The notes under the pieces are model-generated. The model was not told the DNA's origin. It searched no databases and saw nothing but the letters and a program-made list of their open reading frames with translations. From Vespula vulgaris (Eukaryota > Arthropoda > Insecta > Hymenoptera > Vespidae): a stretch of DNA of 64,000 nucleotides. A program made the translations under genes and the position numbers. The stretch's first letter is position 1; each line of letters opens with the position of its first letter. Positions 57,120-64,000 of the stretch are shown here, piece by piece. The stretch is from contig NC_066588.1 of NCBI RefSeq assembly GCF_905475345.1, positions 11,918,473-11,982,472 on the forward strand, written 5' to 3'.

Positions 57120-57840
57120 GACGGGAGCGGAGAACCCGCATAGGTAATAAAGCGAGGAGTAGTGGTCTATGCACTATCATCCGTCCTACTCACCTATATA
57201 TTTTTCTCTTTCGTCTATTCTTTTTTCTTTTCTTTGTTTAAAAGCGAAGATTAATACGAGTGTAATTAAACGGACGTTCGCTAATTATAATCTCTACTTT
57301 TAAGATGTATCTAGGATTTCTTTTAAAACAAAAAAAAGGGGGAAAAGAAAAATTGAAAATGTTTGTTAACGTTACGAACCAACCGTCGAGATTAATCGAT
57401 ATCGATTATCGATATTAGCTTTAATTTGTTTTCCCTGTTTCGCACAACAATAATAAAAATTATGTAATAGGGAAAAATAATGAAATAATAAAATTATAAA
57501 ATACAAAAAGAATTATATAATTAAAAGAAACATTATGTAATAAAATAACAATGTGAAACTTGTATTAATGTAATGAAATCTGTATTGAAGATTCAGTATT
57601 AGAAGATATTAACTATCAAATATGAATCAATAATTAATTTTCCGTCGACAAAGTAACAATGAAAAGTACAAAATACGAATATATCAAAGTAACAATAAAA
57701 CGTACAAAATACAAAAATATATTAAAGTTAAAATAAAAAATACAAAACATATTATCCTGTGATCTCTTATAATACACAGTTATGTGTAACTTACACAACG
57801 TTGTACGGAAATGAAACAGTTACTTTTTCAACAAAATCGT
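57120..57840. other. AT-rich gene-free stretch
   Basis: AT-rich sequence with repeated AAAGTAACAATAAAA-like and AAAATACAAA-like words (57650-57750). No gene. Confidence 0.6.
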
Positions 57841-58120
57841 TGTTACGTGTGTACGTTAAAGAGCAGAAGTGCTACAAGTGCATCCTTGAAAAGCCAAGCA
57901 ACGGTCATCGATCCCCGTTTTCTGATCCGTGAAATCGAGGTACGGAACGGTTAGAATCCTGTGGCATTCTCGACGGCCATTGTCACGAGGAGATCACGTG
58001 TGTGATGCGTGGGGGTTGATTCCCTGTCGGGGATAGCGAATAATAGATATTACCACAAAAGCGGCGTGTGCCGTCACGTTGAAAATTGATTGGACATGTA
58101 GCGGCCGGTTGGTTGATAAG
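57840..58120. promoter_or_regulatory. Complex block, candidate conserved noncoding element
   Basis: GC-richer DNA with inverted short words such as CCCTGTCGGGG (58031) and CACGTGTGTGATG. Stops occur in all frames. It is called on composition only. Confidence 0.22.
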
Positions 58121-58675
58121 GTACCTTCTCATTACTAACGACGATATGTATGTATGTACTTATGAGATTCATTAAAGCGCGCTTTAATTCGTAAATCATA
58201 ATGAATAATTACTTTATTTATTAGTCTTATCATCATTCATTTTCCAAAAGCCTTTAGAAATTTTTAAGAATTTTTCAGAATGGTTATTACACGTCTCTAA
58301 AGAATATTTTAGTTAATTAACATTTTTATGAATATTTTAACGGAACGCTTTTTTCTTTTCCCCGATATCACTTTATCTCGTAAAAATTCTCGTTATTATA
58401 TTATTCATAGTAACATCACGGATCAGGATGTAAATTCGTAAATGACGTGAAATTCAAAGGGGTTAAACGTTCGTACCAGAAGCTGAAAGTCGTCGAACCG
58501 TATCGAAAGCGGGCATTCGATCGATTCTTCGTGGTCGGACACGATATCTCCCGTGGACCGAACCAGAAATGAAATTACACGTCTTTATAGATAATAATGG
58601 GAAGCTGTGCATTCGTCGATTTATTGTCCTGGCTGGTATCCGTAATTCTACATGTATTCACATCGTTCATCTCTG

Positions 58676-58706
<31 letters not shown>

Positions 58707-59890
58707 GTCTGTCTGTCTGTCCCTGTACACTCAACGGAACTTTAGCGTTCTACGTAATAACGGGCAATCATATAATCAGACGACTTTCGTGGGTTGTTAT
58801 GTACCTCCATGAATTCTATGGAGATGCGAATGATTTCGAGGAACCAGTTGCGAAGAATCTACCTTGTAGTAACTTAATAAGAGTTACTCGTTGTCTTATG
58901 CAACCGTATAACCTACAGCTGATTACAGGGCGGTAAATATTTTTTAACCCACGGAGACATTGAACAATGAAGTATTGAGAGAAAGATAGAGAAAAAGAAA
59001 GATTTGTCCAAAGAATATCCATTAAAAACATTAAAGTAATGAACGTCTGAACATTTCGCATTTCGTCTTATTAATTTCGAACGGGATAGAAAAAATAAGA
59101 AAAAAGAAAAAAGGGAAAAATGGACGACTATTATTAATTCACGACTCGATATGAGAATTCCAGAGATAATCTTTCTCTCGTACAAAAGAGAACAATCGAG
59201 ATGGATGCACACGGAGAAGAGATCGAAGGAAGAAGATGCAATGATTGAGTAAACAGGTAGGAGAGGAGGAAGAAGAGGAAGAAGAGAGTAAATGGAGGAG
59301 GGATGGAAAAAGCTGCTGACTAATCGAATGTACTCGAGATAAAAGCAAAGAAGGGAGAACCGAGTTAAGATTTCAAGTTCAACGTTCTTCCAGATAGCTC
59401 GATACAATGTGGCTAATGTTCTCTGGGAACAGCAGGGTGCAACTTGCAGAAAAGCAAAAGCAACGAGCTCGATCTCGCGAAACAATGTTACAGGGCATAT
59501 TGAAAGTCGATTCAACGATGCCGTATCTCGATATTCGGAATGGATACAGATCGATCGTATTTGTGAACTTGAATTTCGAATAGAATAGACTCAATGAAAC
59601 GCGTCATTATTGTTCCTACGCTTTCTCCATCCCCTCAGCACTTTTGTCTATGTCTATACCTATCTAACTTTGTTATCGTGATCGACATCATGATTCTCTT
59701 TCTGTTTCTCGTTGTTCGAGAATCAACTGAACCATCAAACGACAAATCGATTCGATCGGTACTCGAAAACGTATCACTGGTGTACTTCGCTTACCGTGTA
59801 AGTACTGAGCGTGAAGTGTGTACAGCATCATCGAGGAACTACAAAACGCGATCAGGATGGATCACACGGACTCTAGGAGAATACGAGCCT
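58120..59890. other. Stretch without supported gene
   Basis: A CT array (58676-58700) and a GTCT run (58706-58722) are followed by complex DNA. A 200-codon minus-strand frame (59515-58913) is the longest in the window, but the plus strand is GA-rich there, which suppresses stops in antisense. A plus ORF ending near 59908 has CGT/GTAAGT at about 59799, a donor-like site, without a clear acceptor. Confidence 0.5.
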
Positions 59891-59891
59891 G

Positions 59892-60317
59892 ATGCATTGT
59901 CGAGATAACCGTGGTTTCAGCCCTCCCGGGACGGTACTTACATCCAGCAGAAAGTACAATGTCAAATTGATGCAGCCGGTCGATAATTCCGATAGGAGCG
60001 TTAATCGCGTTTCGTCGACGTATCGGACATTACGTTTCGTGCAGTTTAACGGCTCGTCCCCTTGCAGTCGACATTCGTTGGCCGCGGCGTTCGTCGTTTA
60101 TTCGTTCGTTCGTTCGTTCGTTGGTTCGATCGATCGATCGATCGATCGATCGCCGATAAAAGCAGACTTCGCGTTAGCTCCCGCTAACGCAAATTTCGTT
60201 TATTATTCTACGATCGCTTTGAATGAAAAAGTTTGCTTCCCCGAGAATCCGGACAAATCCAAAGAGAAAGAGAGAGAGAGAGAGAGAGACGTTTGTAAAT
60301 TGTTCATTAACAATTAA
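59892..60317 (+). CDS. Uncertain 141-codon open frame
   Basis: The ATG at 59892 opens 141 codons. The first half is mixed and basic. The middle is encoded by TTCG and GATC tetranucleotide repeats (SFVRSFVGSIDRSIDRS), then comes a normal-looking ALAPANANFVYYS segment, and the end lies in a GA array (Lys/Glu/Arg-rich). This is one of the least biased long frames here, but no domain, signal peptide or splice signal supports it. It might be noncoding GC-rich DNA. No family is recognised. Confidence 0.18.
   Translation: MHCRDNRGFSPPGTVLTSSRKYNVKLMQPVDNSDRSVNRVSSTYRTLRFVQFNGSSPCSRHSLAAAFVVYSFVRSFVGSIDRSIDRSPIKADFALAPANANFVYYSTIALNEKVCFPENPDKSKEKERERERDVCKLFINN
60101..60153. repeat. (TTCG)n and (GATC)n tetranucleotide microsatellites
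   Basis: Five TTCG units followed by about seven GATC units. CpG in every unit makes them unusual beside the GA/CT and AT arrays. Confidence 0.93.
60262..60290. repeat. (GA)n microsatellite
   Basis: GA run near the end of the uncertain frame. Confidence 0.92.
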
Positions 60318-60329
60318 ATCACCGTCGAA

Positions 60330-60860
60330 TAAGACATTAAGAATTCAGATTAAATCATATGAGACTTAAAACGAGAAATTTCAATCGAAGACAGTAAATA
60401 TTAAAGAGCTCTATAAGCCCCGAAGCAATGCGTCGTTTTTCTTTGCTCTTCCTTTCCCTCTCGCGCTAATTATTAAAACGACGCATTCCTTCCGGGACAG
60501 TGATGCCGTTTTTGAGAACACTTTTGTATAACGCACTCATGCAAAAAAATGGCGAAAGAAAAAGAGAAAGAGAATTCGCTATTATATTAGCAGTGTATTG
60601 TATTATCGATCGATTCGTTCGAAAATCATCATTGTAGAATTAACGACCCGTTTTTCCCCTTTACTACCTTTCGACACTTATTACGGCCAATATACGTAGA
60701 AAAAAAAAACGAGCCATTTCCATTCTCCATACATACACTTTTTCCACCTTTCATACGTCGACAACGAGCAGAGAGCACCATTATCGTTCCACTAATACCG
60801 ACTAGCGTGGGCAGACGGTGCTTTGTTACACGTCTCGTGAGATAAAAGAAGAGAGAATGG
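60330..60860. other. Gene-free stretch
   Basis: Mixed DNA without coding signal. CTTTCGACACTTATTACGG-type complex sequence near 60665 is unassigned. Confidence 0.55.
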
Positions 60861-60867
60861 TAAAGGA

Positions 60868-60891
60868 TGAGAGAGAGAGAGAGAGAGAGAT

Positions 60892-60927
<36 letters not shown>

Positions 60928-60929
60928 GA
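60868..60929. repeat. GA/GATA microsatellite
   Basis: GA arrays with GATAGATA interruptions. Confidence 0.92.
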
Positions 60930-61079
60930 AAGGCCGAATCGAATCGAAGCTACCGACGATTCTTCGGGCACGGAAAATCGCGCAAGTTAATTCTAATGAC
61001 TATTGGCACGAGTGGATTGAATCATTGCACTGGCTGGTATGAAAAGAAAGGCAAGCGAGATCGCCAAGAGGAAGAGTAT

Positions 61080-61304
61080 TAAGAGGATGAGAAGACCGCT
61101 GATTCAACCAGGAGGAGAAGGAGAAAAAAAGAGAGAAAGAGAAGAAAGCACTGAAGATCAGCATAGAAATGATAACGAGATAGAAAGAGAAAGAGAGAGA
61201 GAAAGAGAGAAATAGAGATAGACGATAGGAAGGAGTAAGAAAGAAAGATGCTATGGAGGTACTCCCGATGAGGGATCTCGCTGTAGGGTACAAAGAGAAA
61301 AAGT

Positions 61305-61343
<39 letters not shown>

Positions 61344-61375
61344 GGAAAGAGGGAGAGGAAGGGTAGCGAGAGGGC
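61080..61375. repeat. Long polypurine (GA/GAAA) tract
   Basis: Nearly 300 bp dominated by purines on the plus strand, including GA arrays at 61188-61215 and 61304-61340. The minus strand reads as Ser/Leu/Phe-rich artefactual frames. Confidence 0.85.
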
Positions 61376-61479
61376 CACGGCATTGAATGCAGCACCGACC
61401 CTCCACTGACGGCTCTCTGCAGCCGAGCAGCTCCCTTTAGTTTATTTTTCCATGCGTAATGAACTCCCAACCCCCTTCT

Positions 61480-61718
61480 CTATTCTCTCTCTCTCTTTCC
61501 CTTTCTCTTCCTCTCTCATTCTCTCGCACGCTCTCACTCTTATTCTCTCTATTCGCCATCGTTGCATCGACAAGGCCTACCACAGAGGTGCGCTCGCCAC
61601 CGACGAAACGCTGTTTCGCGATTCGATGGTATTTCACGTCCGACCGCGCATCTCTATCGTTCTATATATATATATGTATATATATATAAAGATATATATA
61701 TTTTTTTTTATCTCTTCC

Positions 61719-61755
<37 letters not shown>

Positions 61756-61831
61756 CACCCTCCGCGTACAAACGTTGCATGGCGTACGTGCCTAAGAGCG
61801 GCAACAATACGCGCTGCTGGACTCCCTACTT

Positions 61832-61879
<48 letters not shown>

Positions 61880-61880
61880 T
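61480..61880. repeat. CT-rich microsatellite cluster with AT segment
   Basis: CT tracts at 61482-61510, 61720-61753 and 61829-61878, with an AT run at 61662-61705. The 175- and 189-codon frames in this interval derive from them. Confidence 0.9.
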
Positions 61881-62395
61881 CTCTCTTTCGTGCGCGTGTT
61901 CCCTGACTGCGTTTTGCAGGAACTCGCGAACGAATCGAGAAGAGGGAACACGAAGGCACAAAAATGTCTCGATCGTTGAACGAAATTGAGGACTCGAGTG
62001 TACGCTTACGTTATGCTCTTTTCTCGGGAACCTCCCTCGATTCATCTGTGATTTTTTAAAGAGACAAACTTTTGAAGATGAACTTTGCAAACCACGTTGC
62101 AATGACATCGGTCGATCGATATTTTTTACGAATGAACGACAAGCGTAATTAGCTTGACTGATTAGTTTTGATTCTATTGAGAGTAAAAGAGGACCAATTT
62201 TTTGATAATGTTCGTGCAAACGAGCGACCATCGGTAGTGTAGGATAAAAGAACTCTCTCTCTCTTTCTTTCTTTCTCTTTCTGATTGTGGCCTTGTTGGA
62301 AAAGAAATAAGATGAAAAAAATTCGTAGTATTATAAAATCAACGTTACTATCGAGCTTCTCGAATTTTTCCTCCGGCGAAGTACCGACGAACGTT
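61880..62395. other. Gene-free stretch
   Basis: Ordinary mixed DNA with a short CTTT tract at 62250-62282. No supported gene. Confidence 0.55.
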
Positions 62396-62398
62396 TAA

Positions 62399-62399
62399 A

Positions 62400-62447
<48 letters not shown>
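62399..62447. repeat. (GA)n microsatellite
   Basis: GA run of about 24 units with one GAAA. Confidence 0.94.
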
Positions 62448-62608
62448 TCCACCAGGAACTCCTATGGGGATTTCGTTGTGGTCGAGCTCGAAGCTCGCTT
62501 TATCGCATACAACGAACGTCACTGCATTAAGCTGCGTCGCGGTAATAAGGGATGGCGCCGTAGGCTATTACGTAATCTGCTATTTTACATGCGACTCTCG
62601 CGGCCGGA

Positions 62609-62666
62609 GGTAGAGAGAGAGAGAGTGAGAGAGAGAAAGAGAGAAGAGAGAGAGAGAGAGAGAGTA
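62609..62666. repeat. (GA)n microsatellite with interruptions
   Basis: GA arrays interrupted by GTGA and GAAGA. Confidence 0.92.
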
Positions 62667-62759
62667 GAAGAGAAAAGAACGTAGATATTCGGTGGTTCCG
62701 GTAATTGCTTTGCGAATATGGCGTCGTAATAACGTTCAGTCGTGGGGATCTACCTTCCT

Positions 62760-63250
62760 AGAAAGAACAAAACAGAAAACACAAAAAAAAGAAAATAAAT
62801 AGAAGAGGAAAACCGACAGACACATACATAGGAAGAAGGAGAAGAAAGAAAGAAAGAAAGAAAAAAAGAAAAAAGAAAGAAAAGAAAACACGAGCGTCTT
62901 TCTAAACGAAACGGATAATTTTTCGAGATTTAACAACATCACTAGACGTCTTTCGATATTTTGTTTTGGATGTATGTACATACCATTTCGTTAGTAACAT
63001 TTATAATTTTGAAAAAGGAAGAGAGGTTGTGTTTATCTGGCTGTTTATCGACGAACACTCGCGAAGCAATTAGAGAATTGACTCATAGTTGATATTTGTT
63101 TTCCTTTTTCTTTCATTCTCGGATCTTTTCTTATTTATCGTCGTACTATTGAGACGAGTTTGAAGAAAAGTAGAAAAAAGAAAACAAACGTAAGTCTGCG
63201 ACGGAGTACGTAATGACGAAAACATTTTGCGTACGTAAGTTTTATACGTA
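62760..63250. other. Gene-free stretch
   Basis: An AAAG-rich purine tract (62765-62890) and AT-richer DNA follow. No gene signal until the candidate exon below. Confidence 0.6.
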
Positions 63251-63299
63251 TGTATAACCTTGTAGAGTACCAGTCTCGTTGGAAGGTTCGGAGGGTTAA

Positions 63300-63467
63300 A
63301 GTGGTGCTAAAATTTTTCGCTCTCTTTAATGTAGACGGTGTAATTTCGGTGTAAGAGAAGAGGAAAGGAGCTCGAAAGGGCGAAAGGAGAAGCGAAGAAG
63401 AACGTCGTTTGCCAATGGTGTGGTGACTGTGGCAGCCATAATTAATAGGAACAAATATGACGGAAAG
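63300..63467 (+). CDS. Candidate 5' exon with start codon and consensus GTAAGT donor (coding 63457-63467)
   Basis: The ATG at 63457 sits in an AT-rich, insect-like context (ACAAATATGA), with an in-frame TAA five codons upstream. It encodes only M-T-E plus two bases before AAAG/GTAAGT at 63468, a perfect donor in phase 2. The preceding ~150 bp would be 5' UTR. In a different frame the same segment is open for about 45 codons from 63337 (just after a TGTAG) to the same donor. In that reading it would be an internal exon ending INRNKYDGK in phase 0. Which reading holds is undecided, but the donor itself is strong. The rest of the gene would lie beyond 64000. Confidence 0.4.
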
Positions 63468-63469
63468 GT

Positions 63470-63703
63470 AAGTAAAACAAATTATTGATTTATTTAATCG
63501 AGGGAGATTTATTTAGTCGAGGATAAGGTCGCGAGGCATTTGTTGTTTCCTCTTATGGGAAAAATAGTGCGAAAGCATGGCGAAAATGGAATCATCTGTG
63601 CAACGTGGTAAGAAGAAAAGAAGGAAGCTGATGAACTAACGTTAAATCGTGTAAATCCACATGAGCGTATGTAAGTTAAGAGACGTCAGAGGATTGAAAG
63701 AGA

Positions 63704-63740
<37 letters not shown>

Positions 63741-64000
63741 CTTGGTTGACACTTGCAAATCCCTTTGGGCATTCCCGACAGGTGTTACGTGATTTCACAT
63801 TACGCGGTCCTATTACCGATGCAGGATCGAAGATACAGCTAATCGATAATCGCTAGTCACGTTCGCCTCGGGAAAGCAATGCAGTAGGAGAACCGGTTGA
63901 AACGTACGTGACTAATTTGCATCGAATCACCGAGTTAACTTTGACTAATTACGATATTCTCCTTGCTTGTCGCTCCAAATAGGGAGACGACCATTCAAGA
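63470..64000. other. Stretch after the donor, presumed intron
   Basis: Mixed DNA with a GATA/GA array at 63697-63741 and no further exon by the window end. Confidence 0.5.
63697..63741. repeat. GATA/GA microsatellite
   Basis: GATAGATA followed by about 12 GA units. Confidence 0.93.

Noticed and set aside
58913..59515. 200-codon minus-strand open frame, the longest in the window
   Set aside because: The plus strand is GA-rich there, so the antisense strand is pyrimidine-rich and seldom forms stop codons. There is no ATG start, domain or splice support.
61452..62231. 175- and 189-codon frames
   Set aside because: They run through CT/GA and AT microsatellites and read as Ser/Leu or Arg/Glu repeats.
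1..64000. CRISPR arrays, operons, ribosome binding sites, attachment sites
   Set aside because: The sequence is eukaryotic in character. Its tandem repeats are direct, lack unique spacers of constant length, and are satellites or microsatellites.

Overview
The window looks like eukaryotic nuclear DNA, most likely from an insect and plausibly a hymenopteran (bee, wasp or ant). The reasons are an AT-rich background with no shortage of CpG, very dense GA/CT and AT microsatellites, long gene-free stretches, a decayed Jockey-type LINE, a CCTAA-like motif, and only tiny candidate exons with GT/AG borders. The species call is inference. No complete protein-coding gene, tRNA, rRNA, recognised miRNA, CRISPR array or bacterial-type operon was found. 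Most long stop-free frames are by-products of purine/pyrimidine strand asymmetry, since pyrimidine-rich strands rarely spell stop codons.

Layout. 1-14 kb is noncoding with microsatellites, a ~350 bp tandem triplication (1765-2890), a GTCGAC cluster and a few candidate exons. 14-20 kb holds one good exon candidate (14465-14650) and GA/CT-rich, moderately complex DNA. 20-31 kb is strongly AT-rich and transposon-like: a diverged ~150 bp array interrupted by a ~650 bp insert (22.7-24.5 kb), a decayed Jockey-clade LINE on the minus strand (24.66-26.13 kb), a ~113 bp duplication, and an unidentified decayed coding relic (29.9-30.6 kb). 31-34 kb carries microsatellites and a 186/230 bp tandem array. 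39.2-40.5 kb is a clean satellite of 143/146 bp units forming a 289 bp higher-order repeat. 40.5-45 kb is the GC-richest, most enhancer-like part, with a duplicated homeodomain-site-rich element (40884-40949 and 41602-41667). 50-64 kb has a possible first exon (50540-50798), a convincing 66-nt phase-0 micro-exon (56690-56755), a paired-type homeodomain palindrome (57095-57111) and a possible start-codon exon ending at a consensus GTAAGT donor (63457-63467).

Integration. The best reading is an intronic or intergenic regulatory landscape of one or more plus-strand genes with very short, widely spaced exons. The candidates at 42713-42865 and 56690-56755 are both phase 0 on the plus strand and could belong to one transcript. 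That is a hypothesis; nothing in the window proves it. No new biological system is demonstrated. The most interesting items are the duplicated regulatory element, the alternating satellite, and the micro-exon whose polypyrimidine tract is a TTTCTC microsatellite.
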